64,000 nucleotides of DNA from Alkalimonas amylolytica (GCF_900107845.1 NZ_FNRM01000002.1:124001-188000); one strand, 5' to 3'; counted from the stretch's first letter, positions 18,797-28,510 are shown. Notes: generated by a model from the letters alone, not told the origin. A program made the numbers and translations.

Positions 18797-19018
18797 CTAA
18801 CTATTTTTTATTAATTTTATCAACTTACCATCCTTATCCAGCAGGATGGTAAAGAGGCCATGAATACCGTCCTTTTGAATAAAGCGATGAAAGTGTTTCG
18901 CTGGGATCTGGATACGCTCACCGCTTTTTGCAGTGACTATAAGATTGCGGTAATGGCCCTGATAATAACCAAGGCACTCCTCCGCAGATAGGTGCAAAAA
19001 GAACTGATACAGCGCCAC
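18797..19018 (-). CDS. DUF2835 family protein
   Basis: A 73-residue protein of unknown function matching the small gammaproteobacterial DUF2835 family (YQFFLHLSAEECLGYYQGHY at the start, IPAKHFHRFIQKDGIHG in the middle). It begins with GTG at 19018, with AAGGA seven bases upstream inside the end of pepN, 10 bases after the pepN stop; it is probably cotranscribed with pepN, its usual neighbour in relatives. No signal peptide or membrane segment. Confidence 0.8.
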   Translation of the reverse strand: MALYQFFLHLSAEECLGYYQGHYRNLIVTAKSGERIQIPAKHFHRFIQKDGIHGLFTILLDKDGKLIKLIKNS

Positions 19019-19028
19019 CGAGCGATCC

Positions 19029-21620
19029 TTACTCGTTTGCTAAGGCTTTGCTGACTTTCTCATAGAGATCATCACTGATGCCCTGCTGAGAAGACAATCG
19101 ATGCAGGGCTTCTTTCATTAATGCCTGGCGCTTTGAATCGAAACGCTGCCAGGATAACAACGGTGTCACTAACCGAGCCGCAACCTGAGGATTGATGGGG
19201 TCCAGTTTCAATAAGGTGTCAGTCAGGAGTTGATAACCACGACCATCCAACCGGTGAAACTGTCCAGGGTTTTGCATCGCAAAAGCATGAAATACCGCCC
19301 GAACCCGGTTGGGGTTCTGCCAGCTGAACTTTGGGTGTTGACAAAGTAATGAGATTTGCTCGAATACTGCAATGGTTGGATTGGCTGCATGCAAACTAAA
19401 CCACTTATCCAACACCAATACATCATGCTGCCACTCATTGGCAAATTGCTGCATCAAGCTCAAGAAAGCCGGGTGTGAACTATTTAGACAGGCTTTGAGT
19501 ACCGCCAGCTTATCTGTCATGTTGTTTGCCGCACCGTATTGCTGCTGCAACAAAGATTCACTGGATTGGCCTTGGACCGCCAAATAATCCAGGCAACGGT
19601 TTTTCAACGCCCGCAGCCCCACATTTGCTTCATTGTAATCGACAGCAGCTGCGCTGTGCTGCTGATAGCAGCTCTGCAGCTCAGGCGCTAAGCGTTGACA
19701 GATTTGTTGGCGGAAGCTATCAATTGCGCTCAGAATCGCATGAACAGGTATTTGCTGAAAACTTTCAGCAAATACGCCGTAATCCGGTACTTTTAACAGC
19801 TCTGCTGTTAATGCTTTATCGTCCAGAGGTTGACTTAACAGCTGCTGATAAAGCTCGAATAGAGCATCAGGCAGCACAAAATCACTCGCTTGCTCCATCG
19901 TTTGCTGCAACCAAAGCAACCAACAGGATTGCAAAGCATCCCAACGGGCAAAGCCATTGGCTGCCTCTTTTGCAATGCGCAGTAGCTCCTGCTCAGTATA
20001 ATCATGCTTTAAACGTACTGGTGCAGAAAAGTCTTCCAGAAGTACAGGTAAAGCTTGGGCTGATACACCATCAAATACCAAGGTATCACTGGATTTCTGC
20101 ATCACAAAGAGCCCTGACGGGCTGCAAGTTGTATCCAGCAACTGGTAGCGGACGGGTAGGACCAGAGCAGCTTTATCCGATTGATCGGCCGTAGCCGGCG
20201 TCTGCTGGCTCAGTCGCAATGTCAGCCGTTGGTTCGGGGCATCATAATGCCGCTGAACAGTAAGCTCTGGCGTACCCGACTGTTGATACCAAAGCCGAAA
20301 GGCGGTTAAATCGTAGTGATTAGCATCCTGCATCGCCTGTACGAAGTCATCGCAGGTCACAGCCTGGCCGTCATGACGCTGAAAGTACAAACGCATGCCA
20401 GCCTGAAAGCCTGCCTCCCCCAAAAGGGTATGCAGCATACGAATCACTTCGGCACCTTTATCGTACACAGTCACAGTGTAGAAATTATTCATCTCCATCA
20501 CTTGCTGTGGCCGGATCGGGTGCGCCATCGGGCTGGCATCTTCGGCAAACTGGGCGGTGCGGATTACCTGAACCGCATGGATGCGATTGACTGTGGCCGA
20601 ACCCATATCGCGGCTAAACTCTTGATCGCGAAACACCGTAAGCCCTTCTTTTAAGCTTAGCTGAAACCAATCACGGCAAGTAACCCGGTTGCCGGTCCAG
20701 TTGTGAAAGTACTCATGGCCAATAATCGACTCAACATTAAAGAAGTCGGTATCGGTGGCGGTATCCTGACTAACCAGCACATACTTACTGTTAAATACAT
20801 TCAGGCCTTTGTTTTCCATGGCGCCCATATTGAAGAAATCAACCGCCACCACCATGTATCTATCCAGATCGTATTCCAGTCCGAAGCGTTGCTCATCCCA
20901 TTGCATGGAGCGCTTTAATGCATCGAGTGCAAAAGCCGCTTTGCCGCTCTGGCCTTTTTCTACGAAAAAATCCAGCCCAACAAGGCGACCGGATCGGGTT
21001 AGATACTCTCCTCGTAGCAGATCAAAATCACCTGCCACTAAAGCAAATAAATAGCTGGGCTTTGGAAAAGGATCCTGCCAGCAGACCAGCTTCTGACCAT
21101 TTGACAAGGGGCGCTCTTCCACCTTATTACCATTGGATAATAAATAGGGGAAATGGGCAGCATCCGCGATGATAGTGGTGCTAAACACTGACAGCACATC
21201 AGGCCTGTCCAGGTAATAGGTAATGCGCCGGAACCCCTCTGCTTCACACTGTGTGCAAAAGCTGCCATTGGCAAAATACAAACCTTCGAGAGCCGTGTTG
21301 GCCTGAGGGTTAATCTGTGTCTTGATGGTCAGACGGAAGTTATTCTCTGATACTTTCAGGCGCAGCTGATGACCACGGCAGTCGAATTGATCATCTGCCA
21401 TCAGACTATCGTTGTAGTGCAAGGACAACAGCTGCAACTGCTGACCATCCAGACACAACTCACTGACTTGTGGGTCTAATCGACGCAGTTCAAGCACTGC
21501 AGTAACCACTGTCTTGTCGACATCCAGTTCAAAAGTGAGATCGGTACGGTCAATAGCAAAGTCGGGTGGCTGATAATCAGACAGACGTTTCACAGAACGA
21601 TTCAGGGTTTCTGCAGACAT
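19029..21620 (-). CDS. pepN: Aminopeptidase N (M1 metallopeptidase)
   Basis: An 863-residue cytoplasmic zinc aminopeptidase, close to the 870 residues of E. coli PepN. The substrate-recognition motif GAMENKGLN (about 268) and the zinc site HEYFHNWTGNRVTCRDWFQL with the downstream KEGLTVFRDQEF Glu (about 303-345) are intact. It removes N-terminal residues from peptides in the last steps of protein turnover. DUF2835 follows directly; a hairpin separates it from nhaC, whose transcript comes from the same strand. Confidence 0.97.
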   Translation of the reverse strand: MSAETLNRSVKRLSDYQPPDFAIDRTDLTFELDVDKTVVTAVLELRRLDPQVSELCLDGQQLQLLSLHYNDSLMADDQFDCRGHQLRLKVSENNFRLTIKTQINPQANTALEGLYFANGSFCTQCEAEGFRRITYYLDRPDVLSVFSTTIIADAAHFPYLLSNGNKVEERPLSNGQKLVCWQDPFPKPSYLFALVAGDFDLLRGEYLTRSGRLVGLDFFVEKGQSGKAAFALDALKRSMQWDEQRFGLEYDLDRYMVVAVDFFNMGAMENKGLNVFNSKYVLVSQDTATDTDFFNVESIIGHEYFHNWTGNRVTCRDWFQLSLKEGLTVFRDQEFSRDMGSATVNRIHAVQVIRTAQFAEDASPMAHPIRPQQVMEMNNFYTVTVYDKGAEVIRMLHTLLGEAGFQAGMRLYFQRHDGQAVTCDDFVQAMQDANHYDLTAFRLWYQQSGTPELTVQRHYDAPNQRLTLRLSQQTPATADQSDKAALVLPVRYQLLDTTCSPSGLFVMQKSSDTLVFDGVSAQALPVLLEDFSAPVRLKHDYTEQELLRIAKEAANGFARWDALQSCWLLWLQQTMEQASDFVLPDALFELYQQLLSQPLDDKALTAELLKVPDYGVFAESFQQIPVHAILSAIDSFRQQICQRLAPELQSCYQQHSAAAVDYNEANVGLRALKNRCLDYLAVQGQSSESLLQQQYGAANNMTDKLAVLKACLNSSHPAFLSLMQQFANEWQHDVLVLDKWFSLHAANPTIAVFEQISLLCQHPKFSWQNPNRVRAVFHAFAMQNPGQFHRLDGRGYQLLTDTLLKLDPINPQVAARLVTPLLSWQRFDSKRQALMKEALHRLSSQQGISDDLYEKVSKALANE

Positions 21621-21669
21621 AGCAACTCCGGTAGCAGGTTTTCAACAGCTTTTTCTGAGTATAACGTGA

Positions 21670-21696
21670 AACAGCCTGAGCAGGACTCAGGCTGTT
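21670..21696 (-). terminator. Hairpin after nhaC, probable terminator
   Basis: Stem AACAGCCTGAG (21670-21680) / CTCAGGCTGTT (21686-21696), loop of 5. On the minus strand a weak T run (TTTCACGTT) follows. Located between the nhaC stop (21701) and the pepN start (21620). Confidence 0.6.
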
Positions 21697-21700
21697 GGTG

Positions 21701-23176
21701 TCAAGACTTTAAATGCAACTCTTGCTGCACACTGTCTGGCGGTGTCAGCTTCAGGATTTTAATGCCACAGTAAGCATAAATTACCGCCAGAACTGGATTA
21801 ATCAGGTTAAAGAATGCATAGATAAAGTAATCAAGCGGGTTAACATTCAGCACGCCGTGCATATAAGCACCACAAGTGTTCCAGGGAATGAGTGGGCTGG
21901 TGATGGTACCACCATCCTCCAGTGTGCGGGATAAATTCACTGGTGCCAGACCTCGACGCTCGTATTCTTCTTTATACATGCGACCAGGCATGACAATTGC
22001 CATGTACTGATCGGCAGTCAGAATATTGGTGGCGATACAGGTCGCTATGGTACTGGTAATAAGGGATCCGGTACTGTGGGCTGCTTTTAAAATCGATTGT
22101 ACAAACTTACGCAGCAGACCAATTTTCTCTATCACTGCACCGAACATCATCGCAGCAAAAATTAACCAAACCGTATTCAACATACTGGACATGCCGCCAC
22201 CGCTGAGTAGACTGTTTAAATCATCGGAGCCGGTTTCAACAGCAAAACCATCAAACAAGGTGGCCCATACCAGTTTAAAGCTGCCAATAGTCGCGCCTAA
22301 ATCTTGCTCCATCAAATGTTGCATCAGCTCGCGCTGGAACAACAAAGCCCAGACCCCACCCAGCAGAGCACCAATAAAGACCGTAGGAAAGGCAGGTACT
22401 TTTTTAATCGCCATGGCCAGTAGCACAAACAGCGGGATCAAGGTCCAGAAGCTGATGGCAAAATGCTGCTGCAGCGTATTGCTGATTAAGTCAATGTGCA
22501 CCGCATCGGCCGTGGCAGAGCTGTTCAGACCAATGATGGTAAAGAGTACCAAAGCTAACAAAATACTTGGCACTGTCGTCCACAGCATATGGCGAATATG
22601 CGCAAATAACTCGGCACCAGCCACCGCAGGTGCCAGATTGGTGGTTTCGCTCAGCGGCGAAATTTTATCACCAAAATAGGCCCCCGAAATAATAGCTCCT
22701 GCAGTAATAGCTGGCGACAAACCTAAACCGGCGGCAACCCCAATCAAAGCAACCCCTATGGTGGCCGCCGTCGTCCAGGAGCTGCCGATGCTCATGGCGA
22801 CAATGCCACACAAGATACAACTCGCCGCATAAAACCAGCTCGGGCTCAGTAGTTGCATGCCATAGTAAATCAGCGTGGGGACTGTCCCTGCCAATAACCA
22901 GGTGCCAATCAAAGCACCGACCGCCAATAAGATAAGTACTGCACCAAGTGACAGCGAAATACCTTTGATCATGGCCTGCTCAATGTCCCGCCAGCGAAAC
23001 CCATTTTTCAGGCCTATAACCACAGCGACGGCAGCGGCAATAAACAAGGCAATTTGATTCGGCCCATAGGACGAGTCATCACCAAACAAGATGACGGAAC
23101 TAGACAGCAACGTAATCAGTACCAGGATCGGCAGCAGTGCATCAAGAAAACTAGGTTCTTTTGTTTTTGTTGTCAT
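21701..23176 (-). CDS. nhaC: Na+/H+ antiporter NhaC family
   Basis: A 491-residue integral membrane protein with about 11-12 helices. NhaC-family segments are visible: GTWLLAGTVPTLIYYGMQLL, IGSSWTTAATIGVALIGVAAG, GAIISGAYFGDKISPLSETT and EDGGTITSPLIPWNTCGAYM. It exchanges sodium for protons at the inner membrane, giving salt and pH control. The SNF-family transporter gene lies 8 bases upstream on the same strand, so the two form an operon; a sodium-coupled symporter beside an antiporter that renews the sodium gradient makes functional sense. The exact cation or solute pair (some NhaC relatives exchange malate or lysine-type solutes) cannot be fixed. Confidence 0.9.
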   Translation of the reverse strand: MTTKTKEPSFLDALLPILVLITLLSSSVILFGDDSSYGPNQIALFIAAAVAVVIGLKNGFRWRDIEQAMIKGISLSLGAVLILLAVGALIGTWLLAGTVPTLIYYGMQLLSPSWFYAASCILCGIVAMSIGSSWTTAATIGVALIGVAAGLGLSPAITAGAIISGAYFGDKISPLSETTNLAPAVAGAELFAHIRHMLWTTVPSILLALVLFTIIGLNSSATADAVHIDLISNTLQQHFAISFWTLIPLFVLLAMAIKKVPAFPTVFIGALLGGVWALLFQRELMQHLMEQDLGATIGSFKLVWATLFDGFAVETGSDDLNSLLSGGGMSSMLNTVWLIFAAMMFGAVIEKIGLLRKFVQSILKAAHSTGSLITSTIATCIATNILTADQYMAIVMPGRMYKEEYERRGLAPVNLSRTLEDGGTITSPLIPWNTCGAYMHGVLNVNPLDYFIYAFFNLINPVLAVIYAYCGIKILKLTPPDSVQQELHLKS

Positions 23177-23184
23177 GCGAAATC

Positions 23185-24591
23185 CTATAAACCAAGCAAG
23201 CGCAGTATTCGATCAAGTACGCCTATCAAATGCAAAAAAACAATGGCAACAGCGACCGGCGTAAACCAGCGAATAGCAAAACGCCAAATGCCATACATCA
23301 GAGCCGATGTTTGCAGCTCTTCCTCGGTGCTTTTTTTCTTCATTACCCAGCCGGTAAAGACCGCGATGACCAGGCCACCAAGCGGCAACATGATGGCGGA
23401 GGTCAGGTAGTCGACAGCTTCGAAGAAGCTGGTAATTGATTTGCCAAACACAGTGAGCTCAAAGGTTGCCCAAGAGGCACCTGAGAACGAGAAAACAGTA
23501 AGTAAACCTAGCAGCCACAGGGAGCCCCCAGTCGCAGCGGTTGCGGTGAAACGGCTCAAACCTTTGCGTTCGACCAGCCAGGCTACGGTGGACTCGATCA
23601 TGGCAATGGCTGAGGTAAAGGCAGCAAACACCAACATGACAAAAAACAAAGTGCCAAAGAAAGTACCAAAAGGCATGGAACCAAAGGCAATCGGCAAGGT
23701 AACAAAAATCAGCCCAGGACCTTCAGCAGGCGTCAGACCATACTGGAATACCAAGGGGTAAATAGCCAAACCTGCCAGCATAGCAACCGCAGTATCCACC
23801 AAGGCTATCAGCATTGAGGTTTTAGCAATGGAAACATTGGACGGCAGGTAAGCGCCGTAAATAATCATGGCGCCGGAAGCCAGGCTCAGGGTAAAGAAAG
23901 CATGGCCCAATGCCAGCAAAACCCCATTGATGGTCAGTTTAGAGAAATCTGGCGTAAACATAAAGGCGATAGCTTCGCCAAAAGCACCATTGGTAGCCGA
24001 ATAAATCGCCATAATGCCCAACAGCACAAACAAGCTTGGCATCAGGAAGTTAACGGCTTTTTCCAGCCCTTTGTGTACGCCGCGGCCAACAACATAAACG
24101 GTAACAAACAAAATCACTGCAGACCAGGCCATTAAGATCCAGGGATTGGCTAAATGAGCAGCAAATTGAGCCCCGATGGCTTCAGCGCCAGCGCCCTGAA
24201 AGTCCCCGCGCGCTGTTTTAATGACATACGCCATCGCCCAACCGGCAACCACCGCGTAAAAGGATAAAATAAGATAACTGGCGACCAAACCGCTCCAGCC
24301 GGCGATTTGCCAGCGAGGGCTGGCACTGGCTTCCTGTGCCAGGGTTTTCACGGAAAGACCCGGGCTTTGCCGGCCGCGACGACCAATCAGCACTTCCGAC
24401 ATCATCACTGGAATACCGATCAGTACAATACACAACAGATAAACCAGGACGAAGGCACCACCGCCATTCTCGCCCATGATATAAGGAAACTTCCAGATAT
24501 TACCTAAACCGACAGCTGCCCCGGTCGCTGCAAGAATAAACGCAAATCGACCGGACCACATGCCATGAACGGATTCACGTGCTCCCGACAT
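23185..24591 (-). CDS. Sodium-dependent transporter, SNF (NSS) family
   Basis: A 468-residue LeuT-fold transporter. The family signature is plain at the N-terminus: FAFILAATGAAVGLGNIWKF followed by PYIMGENGGGAFVLVYLLC; the unwound first helix supplies the sodium and substrate sites. About 11-12 helices follow. Bacterial NSS members import amino acids such as tryptophan, tyrosine, leucine or alanine with sodium; the substrate is not readable here. Transcribed with nhaC, and preceded on the same strand by prc and its terminator. Confidence 0.93.
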   Translation of the reverse strand: MSGARESVHGMWSGRFAFILAATGAAVGLGNIWKFPYIMGENGGGAFVLVYLLCIVLIGIPVMMSEVLIGRRGRQSPGLSVKTLAQEASASPRWQIAGWSGLVASYLILSFYAVVAGWAMAYVIKTARGDFQGAGAEAIGAQFAAHLANPWILMAWSAVILFVTVYVVGRGVHKGLEKAVNFLMPSLFVLLGIMAIYSATNGAFGEAIAFMFTPDFSKLTINGVLLALGHAFFTLSLASGAMIIYGAYLPSNVSIAKTSMLIALVDTAVAMLAGLAIYPLVFQYGLTPAEGPGLIFVTLPIAFGSMPFGTFFGTLFFVMLVFAAFTSAIAMIESTVAWLVERKGLSRFTATAATGGSLWLLGLLTVFSFSGASWATFELTVFGKSITSFFEAVDYLTSAIMLPLGGLVIAVFTGWVMKKKSTEEELQTSALMYGIWRFAIRWFTPVAVAIVFLHLIGVLDRILRLLGL

Positions 24592-24630
24592 AAAACCAAC
24601 CCTATTATTATTTATTGTAATCGTTATATA

Positions 24631-24660
24631 GAAAAGGCTGGCGATTTTTATCGCCAGCCT
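24631..24660 (-). terminator. Rho-independent terminator after prc
   Basis: GC-rich stem AGGCTGGCGA (24635-24644) / TCGCCAGCCT (24651-24660) with T-rich loop, followed on the minus strand by TTTTCTATAT. Twelve bases after the prc stop. Confidence 0.85.
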
Positions 24661-24672
24661 GTCACGCCCTGG

Positions 24673-26700
24673 TTATTGTTTCGCGTAACGCCCCAACTGA
24701 AGAAAGTCAGCCGTAATCAGTACGGTTTCTTCCAACAGGGGATCCAGCTCACTGAGGATGTCTGGCAAATCATCTGCATCCTCGACAGCCTCTTTCCCCA
24801 GCAATGCCAAACGCGCATTGGCACGGGCCAATTGACGCTGTTCGCGCTCTTCACGCTGTTGCAGTCGCTCGGTTTTTACCAGCGAGACAAATTTTTCATC
24901 TCGCTGACGGCGATACTCTTCGATATCATCCTGCAGATAGGCGAACTCTGGATTTTGTGACACACGATTTTGATGGCGCTGCAACAACAGTGGTATATGT
25001 GGCTCCAGGCTATCCAACCGCTGATAAGACGCCGCTGGAATGGAGTCCCATGGCAACGCATTTTCTTCACGGCTTTCACCCCAGTCTTCCGGATCAATCG
25101 GTGATGGGAAAGAAATATCTGGGATTACACCGCGATGCTGGGTGCTACCGCCGTCAATGCGGTAGAACTTAGCAATGGTGTACTGCACGCTACCCAGACT
25201 ATTTTCAAACATATCGTAGATGCGCCCCAAGCCACGATGTTGCTGCACGGTACCTTTACCAAAAGTCTGCTCACCAACCACCAAAGCTCGGCCATAATCC
25301 TGCATCGCTGCCGCAAAAATTTCGGATGCCGAAGCACTGAAGCGATCTACCAGCACGGTGAGCGGACCATCGTAATAACTAACACCATCGCGATCCTGAC
25401 TGACTGAAATGCGGCCAGAGCCTTCACGGATTTGTACCACCGGGCCACGATCTATAAAGAGACCGGTGAGTAAGGTAGCTTCTTGCAGCGAACCGCCACC
25501 ATTACCACGTAAGTCGATGATGATCGCATCAACCTTTTCTTCCTGCAGCTTCGCCAGTTCTTTTTTCACATCTTCAGACAGGTTGTTGTAAAAACCCGGG
25601 ATGGTAATCACACCAATACGCTTATCCAGTTCCGATAGCATAGGCTCGAAGACTTCACCTTTAGCGGCACGGTCCTCCAAACGGATTTTATCGCGCACAA
25701 TGGAGACCACATTGGTAGTACCGGATACCATGGAGCCGCCAGTTTGCACCTGTAAACGGACAGTACTGCCTTTGGGGCCTTTAATCAGTTCCACCACATC
25801 ATCCAGTCGCCAGCCCACCACATCGACAAACTCTTCATCGTCCTGAGCAACGCCAATAACCCGATCTTTCGGCTTGAGCTGCTGGGTTAAATCGGCCGGC
25901 CCACCAGGAACCAGGCTTTGAATCACCGTGTAGTCGTCTTCAGCACGCAAAACGGCACCAATGCCCTCCAAGGATAAATTCATATCCTGCTGGAAACGCT
26001 CGGCATTGCGCGGTGACAAGTAGGAGGTATGAGCTTCTATGCTACGACCATAGGCATTCATGATGAGCTGAAACACATCTTCGTTGTTGGTTTGCTTTAG
26101 ACGGTTACGTGCATTGCTGTAACGCCGTTGCAGCAACTCTTTGGCTTCTTCCTGGGTTTTGCCCGTCAACTTCAGGTTCAGCGTATCAAATTTAACCCGC
26201 TGACGCCAAAGCTCATCTAGCTCGGCCTGAGTTGCTGGCCAGTCAGCATCTTCCCTGTCGTAGAAATACTGATCTTCCTGTTCAAAATCAAACTCGGTTT
26301 CCAGCAATTGCAAGGCAAATCCAAAGCGCTCGTATCGGCGTTGCATGCTGGTATTGAACATATCAAAAGCGAACGCCAAGTTTCCCCGATTCAAGGCGTC
26401 ACTGAACTGGTGACGATGACGGGCGAACTGATCGACGTCGGATTGCAACAAGATGGTTTTATTGAAATCCAGACTTTTTAAGAAACGTTCAAATACGCGC
26501 TCCGAAAAAGCCTGATCCAGTTGTACCGGTGCATAATGACCACGGGTAAAGAGAGCTGAAATACGCTTACTGGCAGTCGCATGCTGTGACTCTTGAGTAA
26601 GCACAGGAAGCTCAGTAGGCTCCTTAGCACTTTGTTCCCCGGCCCATAATGGAGCTAGACAAAGGGTGAAAGCCAACAGTAAAGCAACGGATTGTTTCAT
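24673..26700 (-). CDS. prc: Carboxy-terminal processing (tail-specific) protease
   Basis: A 675-residue S41 family periplasmic protease with signal peptide (MKQSVALLLAFTLCLAPLWA). A helical N-terminal domain (about 30-230) is followed by a PDZ domain (about 235-325) and the protease core with the Ser/Lys dyad in RFSASASEIFAAAMQDYGRA and GEQTFGKGTVQQHRG, plus a long C-terminal coiled region with RLQQREEREQRQLA. E. coli Prc is 682 residues. It degrades misfolded and tagged periplasmic proteins and trims cell-wall hydrolases and PBP3. It follows proQ as in Enterobacteria. Confidence 0.96.
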   Translation of the reverse strand: MKQSVALLLAFTLCLAPLWAGEQSAKEPTELPVLTQESQHATASKRISALFTRGHYAPVQLDQAFSERVFERFLKSLDFNKTILLQSDVDQFARHRHQFSDALNRGNLAFAFDMFNTSMQRRYERFGFALQLLETEFDFEQEDQYFYDREDADWPATQAELDELWRQRVKFDTLNLKLTGKTQEEAKELLQRRYSNARNRLKQTNNEDVFQLIMNAYGRSIEAHTSYLSPRNAERFQQDMNLSLEGIGAVLRAEDDYTVIQSLVPGGPADLTQQLKPKDRVIGVAQDDEEFVDVVGWRLDDVVELIKGPKGSTVRLQVQTGGSMVSGTTNVVSIVRDKIRLEDRAAKGEVFEPMLSELDKRIGVITIPGFYNNLSEDVKKELAKLQEEKVDAIIIDLRGNGGGSLQEATLLTGLFIDRGPVVQIREGSGRISVSQDRDGVSYYDGPLTVLVDRFSASASEIFAAAMQDYGRALVVGEQTFGKGTVQQHRGLGRIYDMFENSLGSVQYTIAKFYRIDGGSTQHRGVIPDISFPSPIDPEDWGESREENALPWDSIPAASYQRLDSLEPHIPLLLQRHQNRVSQNPEFAYLQDDIEEYRRQRDEKFVSLVKTERLQQREEREQRQLARANARLALLGKEAVEDADDLPDILSELDPLLEETVLITADFLQLGRYAKQ

Positions 26701-26724
26701 AATACTCTCATCTGCTAAGCCGTG

Positions 26725-26755
26725 ATCGCTAACAACTTTTTATCGCTAACAACTT
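26725..26755. repeat. 14-base direct repeat in the proQ-prc gap
   Basis: ATCGCTAACAACTT occurs at 26725-26738 and again at 26742-26755, running into the stop region of proQ. A local slipped duplication of 17-base period is the simplest explanation. Confidence 0.8.
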
Positions 26756-27578
26756 AAGCCTGTTGAAACAGACTATCACGACTGGTTTTTATAACCATAC
26801 CGGATTGCAGCTGCACCGTCACCTCGTTGCGGGCGACTTCAACCACAGTAGCGGACATCGGTGCCTGACCAAGCCGGACTAAAACACTACTACCAACTTT
26901 CAGTGCGGTTTCCGAGACAGGTGCAAGTGGCGCCTGATCCTTACTTTGTACCGCAGCGGCTGGATTTTGGTTTACTTTAGATTTTAGTTCCTGGGGATTA
27001 GAACGGCCAGAGGGCTTTTTGTTCATAACCTTTTTATTTGGGGTATTCGTCGCCTTTTGCCCAGCTTTGCGGCCTTCCTTGTTTGCTTTGTCTGCCTGCG
27101 CTGCTTTGGCACGTTGTTTACGCAGTTCAGCTGCCTTAGCTTTACTTTCGGCCAGTGTTTGGGCGGCATGGTCCGCTTGTTGCTGATCGATTTTCTCAAC
27201 CTCGTTACCGGTTAAGTCGACACGAATTGCATCTGGTTTGATCGACTCCAAATAGCGCCAACTCGAGGTATAGACCCGCAACGCCTGACGTAATTGAGTT
27301 TTACTGATCGGGCTTTGCTCAGTGATTGCAGCTGCTAAATCCTGAAAAATACCTATTTTTAGTGGCTTGGCGGCACCTGCAGAAGAAAAGCAGTCAGGGT
27401 ATTCGGATGCCAGGTAAGCAATCACCTCTTTGACCGACGCTGGTTTATTCGGCGCAGCGGTCGCTGCAACGCTATCTGTCACTGTTTCATTGCTGCTTGC
27501 TGGTGCCATATTGTTGCTGGTATCTGGCTCAACAGTTGCAGACGCTTTTTCAGCTACTTCAGTATTCGGGGTTGTCAT
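26754..27578 (-). CDS. proQ: RNA chaperone ProQ
   Basis: A 274-residue protein starting at the ATG at 27578. The FinO/ProQ RNA-binding domain (about 47-165) is shown by [29 protein letters not shown] and [21 protein letters not shown] basic, Ala/Lys-rich linker (about 135-215) leads to a C-terminal Tudor-like domain ([13 protein letters not shown] to the end). ProQ binds structured small RNAs and mRNA 3' ends. An extra Ala/Thr/Ser-rich N-terminal stretch of about 45 residues precedes the domain, absent from E. coli ProQ as I remember it. It sits 6 bases after the 109-residue gene and upstream of prc; msrC-X-proQ-prc looks like one transcript. Confidence 0.94.
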   Translation of the reverse strand: MTTPNTEVAEKASATVEPDTSNNMAPASSNETVTDSVAATAAPNKPASVKEVIAYLASEYPDCFSSAGAAKPLKIGIFQDLAAAITEQSPISKTQLRQALRVYTSSWRYLESIKPDAIRVDLTGNEVEKIDQQQADHAAQTLAESKAKAAELRKQRAKAAQADKANKEGRKAGQKATNTPNKKVMNKKPSGRSNPQELKSKVNQNPAAAVQSKDQAPLAPVSETALKVGSSVLVRLGQAPMSATVVEVARNEVTVQLQSGMVIKTSRDSLFQQA

Positions 27579-27584
27579 GCACAA

Positions 27585-27914
27585 TTACTCTTCATATTCA
27601 TATTCATATTCATCATCTTCATCTTCATCTGACGGCTCAGGTTCGGCTGCCAGTTGATTTTCTACAAAGGCTATGGACCAGTCAATCAGCTCCTCTTCGC
27701 TGGCCTCCAGCACTAAAGAGTCAGCAGATAACTGTTGCCACAGCTGACTTAACAATAATTCCACTTCGCTAGTGGCCGTATCGTCCGGAATCACCGACCA
27801 GACCGCATGATAGATAGCATTCATCTGATCTGCGACCTGTTCTTCTTCACCATCCCAGTCACCCACATCACGAGAACTAAACAAATAGTCCTGCACTTCC
27901 ATCAGGGCTTTCAT
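27585..27914 (-). CDS. Small acidic protein between msrC and proQ
   Basis: A 109-residue protein I do not recognise. It is helical and acidic (MKALMEVQDYLFSSRDVGDW at the start; SEEELIDWSIAFVENQLAAE near the end), and ends in a run of Asp, Glu and Tyr (DEDEDDEYEYEYEE). No signal peptide or membrane segment. Its ATG overlaps the msrC stop in an ATGA junction and it ends 6 bases before proQ, so it is translated in coupling with both. A role related to ProQ or translation control is only a guess from position. Confidence 0.75.
   Translation of the reverse strand: MKALMEVQDYLFSSRDVGDWDGEEEQVADQMNAIYHAVWSVIPDDTATSEVELLLSQLWQQLSADSLVLEASEEELIDWSIAFVENQLAAEPEPSDEDEDDEYEYEYEE
27591..27629. repeat. 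Hexamer/triplet microsatellite coding an acidic tail
   Basis: On the plus strand the 3' end of the 109-residue gene reads as copies of TTCATA and then TTCATC units. Hexamer steps keep the frame and add or remove Glu-Tyr or Asp-Glu pairs; such tracts change length readily by slippage. Confidence 0.8.
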
Positions 27915-28375
27915 ACCAGACTTTGCTCAAGCAGCCGAACGAGTTGCTCCAGGGCGGACTGGTCCTCTGCTCCGAAACGGTTGAGCACCGGGCTATCAAT
28001 ATCCAGTACCGCAATAATGCGGTCAGCGGAACGAACCGGTATAACCAACTCAGACTCACTGGCCGCATCGCAGGCGATATGGCCTGGGAAAGCATGCACA
28101 TCAGCAATACACTGGGTTTCGCCCGTCGCCACTGCGGTACCACACACGCCCTTACCTACTGGGATACGGACGCAGGCAACCTGTCCCTGAAAAGGCCCAA
28201 GTACCAGCTCGCCTTCACGCATAATATAAAAGCCAGCCCAGTTCAGCTCAGGCACGCTGTTATAAATCAAAGCGCTCAGGTTTGCCATTTTGGCAATTAA
28301 ATCAGGTTCATCTTGGACAAGGGCAGCGGCCTGCTGCAACAGCAGTGGGTAAAGATCGGTATCGAATGAACTCAT
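27911..28375 (-). CDS. msrC: Free methionine-(R)-sulfoxide reductase (GAF domain)
   Basis: A 154-residue single GAF-domain protein like E. coli MsrC/YebR. Family marks are LNWAGFYIMREGELVLGPFQ, ACVRIPVGKGVCGTAVATGE and HAFPGHIACDAASESELVIP; the three cysteines in these last two motifs are those used in catalysis and disulfide exchange. It reduces free Met-R-sulfoxide using thioredoxin. First gene of the msrC-X-proQ-prc set; its stop overlaps the next ATG. Confidence 0.93.
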   Translation of the reverse strand: MSSFDTDLYPLLLQQAAALVQDEPDLIAKMANLSALIYNSVPELNWAGFYIMREGELVLGPFQGQVACVRIPVGKGVCGTAVATGETQCIADVHAFPGHIACDAASESELVIPVRSADRIIAVLDIDSPVLNRFGAEDQSALEQLVRLLEQSLV

Positions 28376-28510
28376 GCTTCGTTTCTAAGAGGCTTCAAAG
28401 CCCTAACATTACTTGGTTTGGACGAAAAATTAAACCATTTCTTTACCAAAAGACTGAATTGCCGCCTCTGCTGCAGAGAAAACAACCAGACCGGCACTAA
28501 ATCCACTCAG

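Noticed and set aside
19526..20194. 222-residue open reading on the plus strand
   Set aside because: Entirely antisense to pepN, no recognisable domain; shadow of codon bias.
22026..22679. 217-residue open reading on the plus strand
   Set aside because: Antisense to nhaC; membrane-helix codons on one strand give long open frames on the other.
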